Below, piece by piece: positions 45,413-53,687 of a stretch of 64,000 nt of DNA. The translations under genes and the position numbers were made by a program. Where the stretch lies: NCBI RefSeq assembly GCF_003815875.1, contig NZ_CP033924.1, forward strand, positions 3,658,001 to 3,722,000, written 5' to 3'. The DNA comes from Chryseobacterium lactis. Lineage in GTDB: Bacteria; Bacteroidota; Bacteroidia; Flavobacteriales; Weeksellaceae. A model generated the notes under the pieces. That model was given only the letters and a program-made list of their open reading frames with translations, was not told the origin of the DNA and made no database searches. Every line of letters starts with the position of its first letter. Position 1 is the first letter of the stretch.

Positions 45413-46222
45413 ATGATTCAATTAAAAACGATAGACGAATTACGTCTGATGAAGGAGAGTGCCCGATTAGTATCTAAAACATTGGGAATGTTGGCGAAAG
45501 AAATTAAACCGGGGATTACAACTTTATATTTAGATAAACTGGCACATGATTTTATCAAAGATCATGGCGCTGAACCTGCATTTTTAGGATACGGAGGCTT
45601 CCCGAACTCTTTGTGTATTTCTCCAAACGATCAGGTTGTTCATGGTTTTCCTAATAACGATGTGGTAAAAGAAGGAGATGTTCTTTCTGTAGACTGTGGA
45701 GTTATTTTAAACGGATTTGTAGGAGACCATGCCTACACTTTTGAAATTGGTGAAGTAAAACCGGAGGTTAAAAAACTATTACAGGTTACTAAAGAATCCC
45801 TTTATAAAGGAATTGAGCAGTGTATCAGAGGAAAAAGAATCGGAGATATTTCTCACGCTATCCAGGCACATTGTGAAAAAGAAGGATACGGAGTGGTAAG
45901 AGAACTTGTAGGACACGGATTAGGAAGAAAGATGCACGAAGATCCTCAAGTACCCAACTATGGAAGACAAGGAAGTGGAAAAATCATCAAAGACGGTTTA
46001 GCAATTGCTATCGAACCGATGGTTAACATGGGTACTGAAAAAGTAAAATTCCATAATGACGGATGGACGGTGACTACGTTGGATAATATGCCTTCTGCTC
46101 ACTTTGAACATGATGTAGCTGTTATCAATGGTAAACCGGTATTGCTTTCCACATTTGAATATGTATATGAAGCATTGGGAATTGTAAGTGATGAAGAAAA
46201 GCAGTTCCAACTGGATTTTTAA
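45413..46222 (+). CDS. map: Type I methionine aminopeptidase
   Basis: A 269-residue enzyme that removes the initiator Met from new proteins. The five metal ligands are present in the expected order: the Asp of SVDCGVILNGFVGDH (two Asp), the His of ELVGHGLGRKMHEDP, the Glu of AIEPMVNMG and the Glu of HFEHDVAV. Residue His of HGFPNND region is the usual catalytic His. Full length. Its stop overlaps the start of the methyltransferase gene by one base. Confidence 0.95.
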   Translation: MIQLKTIDELRLMKESARLVSKTLGMLAKEIKPGITTLYLDKLAHDFIKDHGAEPAFLGYGGFPNSLCISPNDQVVHGFPNNDVVKEGDVLSVDCGVILNGFVGDHAYTFEIGEVKPEVKKLLQVTKESLYKGIEQCIRGKRIGDISHAIQAHCEKEGYGVVRELVGHGLGRKMHEDPQVPNYGRQGSGKIIKDGLAIAIEPMVNMGTEKVKFHNDGWTVTTLDNMPSAHFEHDVAVINGKPVLLSTFEYVYEALGIVSDEEKQFQLDF

Positions 46223-46989
46223 TGAAAAAGATCACGAAGCTTTTACTGAATAAAATTCCACGTCCGATGCTTATTAAACTAAGTATCTGGGCAAGACCTT
46301 TGATCTATCAGTTTTTCAAAGGCGAAGACTTCTATGATCCAATTGATGGAAGATCTTACCGTAAGTTTCTTCCGTATGGATATGGGAAACAGAGAGAAAA
46401 TGCACTTTCTCCGGGAACTTTAAGCCTGGAAAGACACCGCCAGATGTGGTTGTATCTTCAGAATGAGACTGATTTTTTCATCAAAAATTATAAAGTCCTG
46501 CATATTGCTCCTGAACAGGAATTTCTTAGGAAATTTAAGAGAATGAGCAATCTGAATTATATTTCTGCCGATTTATATTCTCCTATCGTAGATGTAAAGG
46601 CTGATATTCTGGATCTGCCATTTGAAGATGAAACCTTCGACATTATATTTTGTAATCATGTTCTGGAACATATTGAAGATGATGCAAAAGCAATGAGCGA
46701 GTTGTACAGAGTAATGAAACCGGGTGGCTGGGGAATTCTTCAGGTTCCGATGAAAAACTCTCTGGAAAAAACCTACGAAGATTTCACCATCAAGGATCCG
46801 AAAGAGCGTCAAAAACATTTCGGGCAATACGATCATGTTCGTTGGTACGGAATGGACTATTTTGACCGCTTAAGAAAAACCGGTTTTGAAGTCGATCAGA
46901 ATTTCTATTCGCAAAAATTTACAGAAGAAGAAATAAGAAAATATGGGTTAAGACAAAATGAAATCTTACCTATAGTTTCGAAAAAATAA
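46222..46989 (+). CDS. Class I SAM-dependent methyltransferase
   Basis: A 255-residue protein. The methyltransferase core includes YKVLHIAPEQEFLRKF (motif I region, without the usual GxGxG), YISADLYSPIVDVKADILDLPFEDETFDIIFCNHVLEHIEDD (motifs II-IV, given in pieces in the family) and VMKPGGWGILQVP (motif V-VI). The N-terminus (about 40 residues) is basic and hydrophobic. The substrate is unknown. It overlaps map by one base (TAATG) and is probably co-translated with it. Confidence 0.85.
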   Translation: MKKITKLLLNKIPRPMLIKLSIWARPLIYQFFKGEDFYDPIDGRSYRKFLPYGYGKQRENALSPGTLSLERHRQMWLYLQNETDFFIKNYKVLHIAPEQEFLRKFKRMSNLNYISADLYSPIVDVKADILDLPFEDETFDIIFCNHVLEHIEDDAKAMSELYRVMKPGGWGILQVPMKNSLEKTYEDFTIKDPKERQKHFGQYDHVRWYGMDYFDRLRKTGFEVDQNFYSQKFTEEEIRKYGLRQNEILPIVSKK

Positions 46990-46993
46990 AAGC

Positions 46994-47026
46994 AAAACAC
47001 GTCTTCAGATTCTGAAGACGTGTTTT
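46994..47026. terminator. Bidirectional hairpin between convergent genes
   Basis: AAAACACGTCTTCAG and its complement flank the loop ATT, then T-run. It lies between the methyltransferase stop and the opposite-strand T9SS gene and serves both directions. Confidence 0.8.
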
Positions 47027-47052
47027 TATTATACAGTAAATACTTTTACGAT

Positions 47053-47766
47053 TTATTCTTTTGTGAAATTAAAAGACTGATAGTTTTCTATTGTTAAGAT
47101 GTACTGACCTTTTTGAAGGTTGTTCGTATCAACAGACATTTTTCTGTCACTCGTTTTCGTTTCAAGGACAAGCTTTCCTGACAAATCATAGATCTTTATC
47201 GGAAGATTTCTTTCTACATTTTCAATATATAAAATTTCCTTTACCGGATTTGGATAAGCTTTGAATGTTTTCTTTACAGCTTCCACTTCCTTAGTACTCA
47301 AGTTAGCTGTGTTATTATAAAAAATCTTATTTCCGGAAGGGTCTGTAATAACCAGCGTCTTCACGTTGCCATTGGTTGTAATCTGGTAATTATATAGGGA
47401 TGCATAACCTCCGTTGACATAAATATCAACATTTTTCTGGTCATAGTTTCGTACAGCACCTGCATTTCCTCCGTTATAAAATAGCTGGGTAAACGATTGA
47501 GCTGTTTTGATAAGGTTATTACTGCCGGGCATTATTGAAAAGAGCATCGTGGCTGTATTGTAATACTTGGAATTAATAACATAGCTTGTTCCACCTGCAG
47601 AGCTAATTGTGGTTGCGGGAACTCCGTTATCAATTAAAGGGGTATTGGTAGTTTGCCCGCTGCTTGTTACCATTTTGGAGATGTACCAGTTAGTACCTAA
47701 TAATTCGGAAGTTTGCTGAGCTGTGAGTAAGCCTCCAGCCAGTAAAAGAAGTAGAGTTTTTTTCAT
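47053..47766 (-). CDS. Small T9SS type A secreted protein
   Basis: A 237-residue exported protein. The signal peptide (MKKTLLLLLAGGLLTAQQ) is followed by a domain of about 145 residues that begins LGTNWYISKMV and is rich in N, T, Y and G (lipocalin-like by feel, not assigned). The last 70 residues (AYPNPVKEILYIENVE, IKIYDLSGKLVLE, GQYILTIENYQSFNFTKE) are a T9SS type A sorting domain. The ATG at 47766 was preferred to an in-frame start at 47784 that adds a charged leader. It has its own TTG-N18-TATCTTTG promoter. Confidence 0.85.
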   Translation of the reverse strand: MKKTLLLLLAGGLLTAQQTSELLGTNWYISKMVTSSGQTTNTPLIDNGVPATTISSAGGTSYVINSKYYNTATMLFSIMPGSNNLIKTAQSFTQLFYNGGNAGAVRNYDQKNVDIYVNGGYASLYNYQITTNGNVKTLVITDPSGNKIFYNNTANLSTKEVEAVKKTFKAYPNPVKEILYIENVERNLPIKIYDLSGKLVLETKTSDRKMSVDTNNLQKGQYILTIENYQSFNFTKE

Positions 47767-47781
47767 GGTTAAAAATTTGCG

Positions 47782-47810
47782 CAAAGATATAAAAAGGTTT
47801 TAAATAGCAA
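47782..47810 (-). promoter_or_regulatory. Promoter of the small T9SS protein gene
   Basis: On the minus strand TTG (47810-47808), 18 bases, TATCTTTG (47789-47782), 15 bases before the ATG. The TTG abuts the terminator hairpin of the preceding SMR gene. Confidence 0.55.
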
Positions 47811-47836
47811 AACCGCCTTCACGCTGAAGACGGTTT
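47810..47836 (-). terminator. Terminator of the SMR transporter gene
   Basis: AAACCGCCTTCA and TGAAGACGGTTT pair with one mismatch around CGC. It lies 44 bases past the minus-strand SMR stop; no long T-run follows. Confidence 0.55.
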
Positions 47837-47879
47837 CATTTTTAAATATAGATAGATGTTTATGCCTTATTCAGGGTTT

Positions 47880-48212
47880 TTAATGTGACGACGAAACAGC
47901 TTTTAATCCGACTACCGAACCAATTAACGTTACAATAAAAAATATTCTCCAGAAGCTTACAGGATCTTTAAAGAAGAAAATTCCCATTAAAGCAGTTCCT
48001 ACCGCTCCAATACCCGTCCATACAGCATATGCAGTACCAATAGGTAGTGTCTGAGTAGCTTTGATAAGCAAAAGCATACTGATAGTCATCGTTATCAGAA
48101 ATCCTGTGTACCAAAGGTACATCTCTGTTCCTGACGTTTCTTTAGCCTTTCCCAGACAAGAAGCGAACGCTACTTCAAATAATCCCGCGATAACTAATAT
48201 TATCCAATTCAT
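47880..48212 (-). CDS. SMR family transporter, SugE/Gdx-like
   Basis: A 110-residue inner-membrane protein with four transmembrane helices. The conserved Glu13 lies in GLFEVAFA, and LPIGTAYAVWTGIGAVGTALMG is the hallmark of the SugE (Gdx) branch, whose members export guanidinium rather than bulky drugs. It works as an antiparallel dimer driven by the proton gradient. A single gene, so homodimeric. No ykkC riboswitch was seen upstream. The exact gene name is left open because EmrE-like activity cannot be excluded. Confidence 0.88.
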   Translation of the reverse strand: MNWIILVIAGLFEVAFASCLGKAKETSGTEMYLWYTGFLITMTISMLLLIKATQTLPIGTAYAVWTGIGAVGTALMGIFFFKDPVSFWRIFFIVTLIGSVVGLKAVSSSH

Positions 48213-48577
48213 TTTGTAAATTTTTCTACAGCAAATTTCAGGATTTTAAAGGAGAAAAAATTTTACAATTGTTAAAAAATGATAGTGTAGTAAGGAAGTT
48301 GTGTTAATCTGCAGGTGTGATATCCTGAAATTTTATCAGGAAGAAACTATTGTTGGGGAAGTAGTTAGGAGCTGGTTATTAATTGTTCCTTAATGAATAA
48401 TTTGTCAATAGTATTTACGCTACAATATCAATAGGAGCGGACTTTAGTCCGCTTTCAATATAAATAACAATTCCATTGGCTTTAGCCAAAACTTAAAAAA
48501 TACTTTACATTAATTAATAGGATGGTATAAGATTTTATAGACTGCAAGGACTTCCAGCTTTCAGCCTTAAACATCGC
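48213..48577. other. 365-base intergenic stretch with two short palindromes
   Basis: Between the SMR and Crp-like genes. I see no gene. It holds the pair of short hairpins described at 48436-48485; the rest is AT-rich, with no strong promoter that I can place. Confidence 0.5.
48436..48485. repeat. Paired short palindromes (ACTTTAGT and GCTTTAGC)
   Basis: AGCGGACT-TT-AGTCCGCT (48436-48453) and, about 25 bases on, TTGGC-TTTA-GCCAA. Both have a TTTA-type centre and together look like one dispersed repeat unit; I recall similar pairs between genes of Chryseobacterium genomes. Confidence 0.5.
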
Positions 48578-49141
48578 TTATTTAATTTCCGCACGGATTC
48601 TGCTTAAGCTTACCTGCGTAATTCCAAGATAGGAAGCAATGTGTCCAAGTTGAACTCTCTTAAGAAGATCCGGCTGGTATCGGATAATGTCCTTATAACG
48701 TTCCAAAGAAGTTTTGAATTGCCTTGAGATAATCAGCTCTTCAGATTTTATCATTTCTGCTTCAGCCAGTTTTCGTCCCCAGTTGGCAATATGAATATCT
48801 TCGTTGAAAAACTTCTTAAGATTCTCCGTTTCCAGCCTGTAAAGGTCACAATCTTCCAAAAGTTCAATACTTTCATAGCCGGGTTTATCTTCCACGTAAC
48901 TTTTCATAGAAAGTACAGATTGTCCCTCACTTCCGAACCAAAACGTAATATCGTTATCTGAAGTAGATTTGTAGGCACGGGCGATTCCTTTACGAATAAA
49001 ATAAACGTATGGTATTACTTTGTCGGCTTCCATCAGGCAAAAACCTTTTGGATAAGAAACTTCAGTGATGTGTTCTTTTAAACTTGCTTTAGAGGCTTCG
49101 GGCAGAAGGTAAATCTGATCAAGAATCTGGTCTATGTCCAT
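48578..49141 (-). CDS. Crp/Fnr family transcriptional regulator
   Basis: A 187-residue protein with a cyclic-nucleotide-like binding domain (YFIRKGIARAYKSTSDNDITFWFGSEGQ region, about 45-75) and a short C-terminal helix-turn-helix (VQLGHIASYLGITQVSLSRIRAE, 163-185). No Cys cluster, so not an Fnr-type oxygen sensor. The HTH is of the short type frequent in Bacteroidota. It is a single minus-strand gene divergent from era. No target known. Confidence 0.85.
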   Translation of the reverse strand: MDIDQILDQIYLLPEASKASLKEHITEVSYPKGFCLMEADKVIPYVYFIRKGIARAYKSTSDNDITFWFGSEGQSVLSMKSYVEDKPGYESIELLEDCDLYRLETENLKKFFNEDIHIANWGRKLAEAEMIKSEELIISRQFKTSLERYKDIIRYQPDLLKRVQLGHIASYLGITQVSLSRIRAEIK

Positions 49142-49494
49142 AAAGATAAATTCTAATAGTCAAAAGTATCAGTTTTAGGTAATGCAATACAAAATAATTC
49201 TGTGGTTTTTGCAGGAAAATAAATCTTTAGTTTGAAAAAAATAAAATCATGGTAGAATGTACGGAACAAAATTATACACCAGGTTTTTCATTCCGAAGGA
49301 ATTTCAACAAAATATTTGATCTGTTTCAAATTGTTTAGATCTTTTATAGGAAGACAAATAAAATGTTTCAGAAATTGCGAATTTGTCATAAAATTATATA
49401 ATGTATTTTCCTTTTGTAATGCATTACAGAGATCAATAACTCTCTTTTTTCTTTTAAATATTGAGATTAAGATGAAAGACCAATTTTGTTTTAC
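49142..49494. other. Intergenic stretch upstream of era with palindromic sites
   Basis: This 381-base gap (to the era start at 49523) has no gene I can support: the two open frames here have no plausible start or family. It holds GTAATGCAATAC (49179-49190) and TGTAATGCATTACA (49415-49428), which resemble each other, and the era promoter. Confidence 0.5.
49415..49428. promoter_or_regulatory. 14-base perfect palindrome, possible operator
   Basis: TGTAATGCATTACA is a perfect palindrome. A related partial copy, GTAATGCAATAC, lies at 49179-49190, 38 bases upstream of the Crp-like gene. The regulator could use both to control itself and era; not shown. Confidence 0.35.
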
Positions 49495-49502
49495 TAACTT
49501 TG
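49495..49502 (+). promoter_or_regulatory. Putative -7 element of era
   Basis: TAACTTTG, a match to TAnnTTTG, 20 bases before the era ATG; no proper -33 TTG. Confidence 0.45.
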
Positions 49503-49522
49503 CAGTTCGTAACATTATTTTT

Positions 49523-50398
49523 ATGCACAAAGCTGGATTTGTAAATATAGTTGGAAAGCCCAATGCCGGAAAATCAACACTTCTTAACCAATTAATGGGT
49601 GAGAAGTTAGCGATTGTAACGCAGAAAGCTCAGACAACCCGCCACAGAATTTTTGGGATTTATAATGAAGAAGATCTTCAGATCGTATTTTCAGATACTC
49701 CGGGAGTATTGGATCCAAAATATGGTCTTCAGGAGAAGATGATGGATTTTGTAAAAGATTCTTTACAGGATGCTGACGTATTCCTGTTTATTGTAGATGT
49801 AACCGATAAAGCAGAACCTTCAGAATTCCTGATTGATAAATTAAATAAAATTCCTGTTCCTGTACTTCTTCTTTTAAATAAGGTAGACCAAACCGATCAG
49901 CCTGGTCTGGAAAAACTGGTAGAAGACTGGCACAATAAAATTCCAAAGGCAGAGATTCTTCCTATTTCAGCATTGAATGCTTTTAATACAGAAATTATCT
50001 TACCTAAAATAAAATCTTTACTTCCGGAAAATCCGCCATACTATGATAAAGACCAGTATACGGATAAACCGGAAAGATTCTTCGTCAATGAAGCAATTCG
50101 TGAAAAAATTCTTTTGAATTATGATAAAGAAATTCCGTATTCTGTAGAAGTCGTGACCGAACAGTTTAAGGAAAAGGAGGGAATTATCTTTATAGATTCT
50201 ATCATTTACGTGGAAAGAGATACTCAGAAAGGAATTATCATCGGTCATAAAGGTGAGGCTATCAAAAAAGTAGGAACTGAAGCCAGAATGGACCTGGAAA
50301 AGTTCTTTTCTAAAAAAATTCACCTGAACCTATTTGTAAAAGTGAAAAAGGACTGGAGAAAGAACGATCGTGACTTGAAAAATTTTGGTTACAGATAA
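49523..50398 (+). CDS. era: GTPase Era
   Basis: A 291-residue GTPase that binds 16S rRNA during small-subunit maturation. G1 GKPNAGKST (about 10), G2 AQTTRHRI, G3 DTPG, G4 NKVD and G5 SAL are all present in the first 170 residues, then a KH-type domain with GIIIGHKGEAIKKVGTEAR. The start at 49523 (MHKAGFVNIVG) matches family N-termini; the longer upstream frame (from 49316) would add about 70 unrelated residues and lies before the -7 element. Confidence 0.95.
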   Translation: MHKAGFVNIVGKPNAGKSTLLNQLMGEKLAIVTQKAQTTRHRIFGIYNEEDLQIVFSDTPGVLDPKYGLQEKMMDFVKDSLQDADVFLFIVDVTDKAEPSEFLIDKLNKIPVPVLLLLNKVDQTDQPGLEKLVEDWHNKIPKAEILPISALNAFNTEIILPKIKSLLPENPPYYDKDQYTDKPERFFVNEAIREKILLNYDKEIPYSVEVVTEQFKEKEGIIFIDSIIYVERDTQKGIIIGHKGEAIKKVGTEARMDLEKFFSKKIHLNLFVKVKKDWRKNDRDLKNFGYR

Positions 50399-50465
50399 AC
50401 TAAAAATGCTGTAAACCCCTTTGTATTAAAAGATTTTTATTACCTTAGTCTAAATTTTTTAGTAA

Positions 50466-50894
50466 ATGAACTATAATAATTCAAATTCGAGCTCAATACT
50501 TAAAGATATTGTTTTATTGGTCGTGAGAGTGTTTGTAGGTTTTGCAATGCTTTCTCATGGGTTTCCAAAACTTCAAATGTTACTGGCAGGCGGTAAAATC
50601 GAGTTTTTTGATTTTATGGGACTTGGACCCCAGATTTCTTTGATTCTTACAGTGTTTGCAGAATTTGTATGTTCTATTTTACTTATATTGGGACTTTTTA
50701 CAAGAGTTTCCTTAGGCTTCCTGATTTTTACAATGGTAATGGCAGCTTTTGTAGTGCATGGTGCAGATCCTTTTGATAAAATAGAATTAAGCCTTGTATA
50801 TCTTTCCGTTTATCTGCTGCTGATGGCATGCGGAGCCGGAAAGTTCTCTGTAGATCATATGATAGAAAGAAGAAAAAGAGCTTCAGACTGGTAA
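50466..50894 (+). CDS. DoxX family membrane protein
   Basis: A 142-residue inner-membrane protein with four helices. RVFVGFAMLSHGFPKLQML is the family N-terminal helix, and LILGLFTRVSLGFLIFTMVMA follows the second helix. DoxX-like proteins are linked to thiosulfate:quinone oxidoreductase or redox stress complexes, but in this group the role is unproven. A single gene closed by a terminator at 50915. Confidence 0.88.
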   Translation: MNYNNSNSSSILKDIVLLVVRVFVGFAMLSHGFPKLQMLLAGGKIEFFDFMGLGPQISLILTVFAEFVCSILLILGLFTRVSLGFLIFTMVMAAFVVHGADPFDKIELSLVYLSVYLLLMACGAGKFSVDHMIERRKRASDW

Positions 50895-50914
50895 CACAGA
50901 TGCAACAATAAATG

Positions 50915-50939
50915 AAAGGCACCTTTAAGGTGCCTTTTT
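50915..50939. terminator. Bidirectional terminator between doxX and peptide gene
   Basis: AAAGGCACC and GGTGCCTTT pair around TTTAA, with TT after. It lies 20 bases past the DoxX stop and six bases from the stop of the convergent small peptide gene. Confidence 0.78.
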
Positions 50940-50944
50940 CTGTT

Positions 50945-51094
50945 TTAATAATTGCAATTAGGTAAGCATTCCCAGATCAGAGCTCCGTTTTCGTCTCTTA
51001 CTCTGCAAGCCATATAGCCTGAATCACATAGTGGAGCACTTCCTCCAAGAATTGTTTTTAGGTTTCCCTTTGATAATTTTCTTAAATTTTTCAT
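50945..51094 (-). CDS. Double-glycine leader peptide, bacteriocin-like
   Basis: A 49-residue frame on the minus strand. The N-terminus MKNLRKLSKGNLKTILGG is a typical double-glycine leader with basic residues; the core of 31 residues begins SAPLCDSGYMACRVRD and contains four cysteines (positions 23, 30, 43, 47), ending in Tyr. Such peptides are annotated as bacteriocin-like in Chryseobacterium. Cleavage after GG by a peptidase-transporter is expected, but no such transporter or immunity gene lies in the window. Antisense partner of nothing; the stop is six bases from the shared terminator. Activity is untested inference. Confidence 0.75.
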   Translation of the reverse strand: MKNLRKLSKGNLKTILGGSAPLCDSGYMACRVRDENGALIWECLPNCNY

Positions 51095-51216
51095 ATTGCT
51101 TTAATTTTGTTATATAAAAGTAGTAAAAAAATATAATATGACACTATTAGGTGTGTTATTTTTTTGAATTTTATAAATCTTCTAAAATTCACTAAATTCG
51201 TGGAAAATGAATTTAT

Positions 51217-53619
51217 ATGAAGATAAAACTGACTATTTGCCTTTTGGCATTTCTCAATTTTTATGATGCACAGGAGAATATTACGTATCAAAAACCCTCT
51301 GTAGAAATCTTAAAACTGGCAGATTATCAAAGACCACCAAGTGTCTTGATGAACAATAAAAAAGATTGGGTCGTTTTCACTTACCGTCCGACCTATAAGA
51401 CACTGCAGGACCTTAGCCAACAGGAAATGAAGCTGGGAGGATTAAGAATCAATCCTATTACCAATATTGCAAGTACTGTTACCTATTTTAATGATTTAAA
51501 AATCAGAAAAATCAATGATAAAAATGAAATACAGGTAAAAAATCTTCCTTCAGGAGCAAAGATTACGTATGTTTCATTCTCGCCGGACGAAAAGAAACTG
51601 GCCTTTACCAATACGACAAATAAAGGAGTAGAGCTTTGGATAATAGATCTTGAAACCGCTGTTGCTAAGAAAATAACGAATGATAATCTGAATGCCAACT
51701 TAGGAATGCCTTATCTGTGGTATAATGATTCTCAAAGCTTATTGATTAAAACACTTCCTCAGAACAGACCGGGACTTATTGATTCCAGTAAAGACCTTCC
51801 GACAGGGCCAATTGTCTCAACAGCGGATGGAAAAGTTTCACAAAACAGAACGTATCAGGACCTTTTAAAGAATCCTCAGGATGAGAAAAATTTTGAAGTT
51901 CTTACCGCTTCTGAAATTCAAAACGTTGATCTTAACGGAACTTTGAAAAAAGTGAAAGATCAGGATATGTATGCCGGATTAAGTCTTTCTCCGGACGGGA
52001 ATTATTTAATGACCACTGTTATTAAAAAACCATTCTCTTATATTGTTCCATTGAATCGATTTCCAATGACAACTACGGTATATGACATGAAAGGAAATGC
52101 TGTAAAGGTAATCAATGAAGTTCCTTTGAATGAGATCATGCCAAAAGGGTTTTCATCAGTAAGAACAGGGAAAAGAGACATGACATGGAGAAGCGATGCT
52201 CCGGCAACATTAGTTTTTGCTGAAGCTCTGGACGGCGGTGACCAACATAAAACAGCAGAATACAGAGATGAAATCTTTACATGGGAAGCTCCGTTCACTG
52301 CTGCACCAAAGTCTTTTTTTAAGACAAAACAACGATATGAAGATGTAGATTGGACCAATGATCATTACGCTGTGGTTTCTGAAGAATGGTATGATACAAG
52401 AAATAAAAAATCTTTTCTCGTAGACCTTAAAAATGGACAATCAAAGGTTATAGACGATAGAAATTCTCAGGATGTGTATAGCGACCCGGGACATTTTAAT
52501 ACAGTTAAAAACCAGTATGGAAGAATGGTTATTGACATGAAAGGAGGGAAGGCCTACCTGATTGGAGATGGCTTTACGAAAGATGGCCAGCATCCGTTCA
52601 TTGATGAAATGGATATTACATCGTTGAAAAAGAAAAGGCTCTATACTTCTAATCTGAAAAATGGCAAAGAAGCAATTGTTGATATTTTAAACCCTTCAAA
52701 AGGTGAAATTTTAACAACCCAGCAGTCTTCAAGTCAATATCCGAATTATTTTAAAAAGAATATCAAATCAAACAAAACAGAAGCTGTGACGGCTTTTGCA
52801 AATCCGTTTGAAAGTATAAAAGATGTTTATAAAGAAGTAATAACCTATAAAAGAAATGATGGTGTTACATTAACAGGAACGCTTTATCTTCCTGCAAATT
52901 ATGATAGAAAGGCGAAGAAAGAAAAGCTTCCTTTGCTAATCTGGGCTTATCCTACGGAATACAAAGATAAAAATACAGCAGGACAGAATACCCAAAATCC
53001 AAACGACTTCACATTCCCTTCTTATGGATCTTTTATCTACTGGACGACCAAGGGATATGCGGTGTTGGATGACGCAGCTTTCCCAATTATCGGCGAAGGA
53101 AAAACAGAACCGAATGATACGTTCATTACTCAGCTCGTGGCTAATGCGGCGGCGGCTATTGATGCCGTAGATCAGTTGGGATATATCGATAAAAAGAAAG
53201 TGGCTGTAGGAGGGCATTCTTATGGTGCTTTCATGACAGCTAATCTTCTGACCCATTCTAATCTTTTTGCTTGTGGTATCGCAAGAAGCGGGGCTTATAA
53301 CAGAACATTGACTCCTTTCGGGTTCCAGACGGAGCAAAGAAATTATTGGGATGTTCCGGAGATTTACAATACTATGTCTCCGTTTATGCATGCTGACAAA
53401 ATGAAAACTCCACTGCTGCTGATACATGGTGATGCAGATAACAATCCGGGAACTTTTACCCTGCAGACGGAAAGATATTTCCAGGCATTGAAAAATCTGG
53501 GTGCACCGGTAAAAATGGTTCTTCTTCCAAAAGAAGCCCACGGTTATCAGGCTAAAGAAAATATTCTACATCTTCTATGGGAACAGGATCAGTTCCTTGA
53601 AAAGTGTCTGAAAAAATAA
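51217..53619 (+). CDS. S9 family prolyl oligopeptidase-like peptidase
   Basis: An 800-residue exported enzyme (signal peptide to DAQ, residue 19). Residues about 40-540 form a beta-propeller (VSFSPDEKKLAFTNT, LSLSPDGNYLMTTV blades); residues about 550-800 the alpha/beta hydrolase with Ser668 in GGHSYGA, Asp741 in GDADNNPG and His775 in EAHGY. The RSGAYNRTLTPFGFQTE stretch resembles S9D glutamyl endopeptidase-like enzymes. It should trim peptides in the periplasm. Adjacent to, and divergent from, the double-glycine peptide gene. Confidence 0.92.
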   Translation: MKIKLTICLLAFLNFYDAQENITYQKPSVEILKLADYQRPPSVLMNNKKDWVVFTYRPTYKTLQDLSQQEMKLGGLRINPITNIASTVTYFNDLKIRKINDKNEIQVKNLPSGAKITYVSFSPDEKKLAFTNTTNKGVELWIIDLETAVAKKITNDNLNANLGMPYLWYNDSQSLLIKTLPQNRPGLIDSSKDLPTGPIVSTADGKVSQNRTYQDLLKNPQDEKNFEVLTASEIQNVDLNGTLKKVKDQDMYAGLSLSPDGNYLMTTVIKKPFSYIVPLNRFPMTTTVYDMKGNAVKVINEVPLNEIMPKGFSSVRTGKRDMTWRSDAPATLVFAEALDGGDQHKTAEYRDEIFTWEAPFTAAPKSFFKTKQRYEDVDWTNDHYAVVSEEWYDTRNKKSFLVDLKNGQSKVIDDRNSQDVYSDPGHFNTVKNQYGRMVIDMKGGKAYLIGDGFTKDGQHPFIDEMDITSLKKKRLYTSNLKNGKEAIVDILNPSKGEILTTQQSSSQYPNYFKKNIKSNKTEAVTAFANPFESIKDVYKEVITYKRNDGVTLTGTLYLPANYDRKAKKEKLPLLIWAYPTEYKDKNTAGQNTQNPNDFTFPSYGSFIYWTTKGYAVLDDAAFPIIGEGKTEPNDTFITQLVANAAAAIDAVDQLGYIDKKKVAVGGHSYGAFMTANLLTHSNLFACGIARSGAYNRTLTPFGFQTEQRNYWDVPEIYNTMSPFMHADKMKTPLLLIHGDADNNPGTFTLQTERYFQALKNLGAPVKMVLLPKEAHGYQAKENILHLLWEQDQFLEKCLKK

Positions 53620-53624
53620 TAATT

Positions 53625-53656
53625 AAATAGGCTGTTTATTCGTAAACAGCCTATTT
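53625..53656. terminator. Bidirectional terminator with TTCG loop
   Basis: AAATAGGCTGTTTA and its complement flank TTCG, a stable tetraloop type. It lies between the convergent peptidase and HAD genes. Confidence 0.8.
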
Positions 53657-53687
53657 TAATTCAAAAATATAATAGGGAAGTTTTGAT

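Noticed and set aside
48436-48485. The palindromes as a terminator for the Crp-like gene
   Set aside because: They lie about 125 bases past the Crp-like stop at 48578 and lack T-runs, so a repeat element fits better.
49316-49522. N-terminal extension of era from an upstream in-frame ATA-like start
   Set aside because: The extra residues have no match to Era, and they lie before the -7 element; the family starts at MHKAGF.
52936-53541. 201-residue minus-strand open frame inside the S9 peptidase gene
   Set aside because: Antisense shadow of the catalytic domain; residue pattern is not protein-like.
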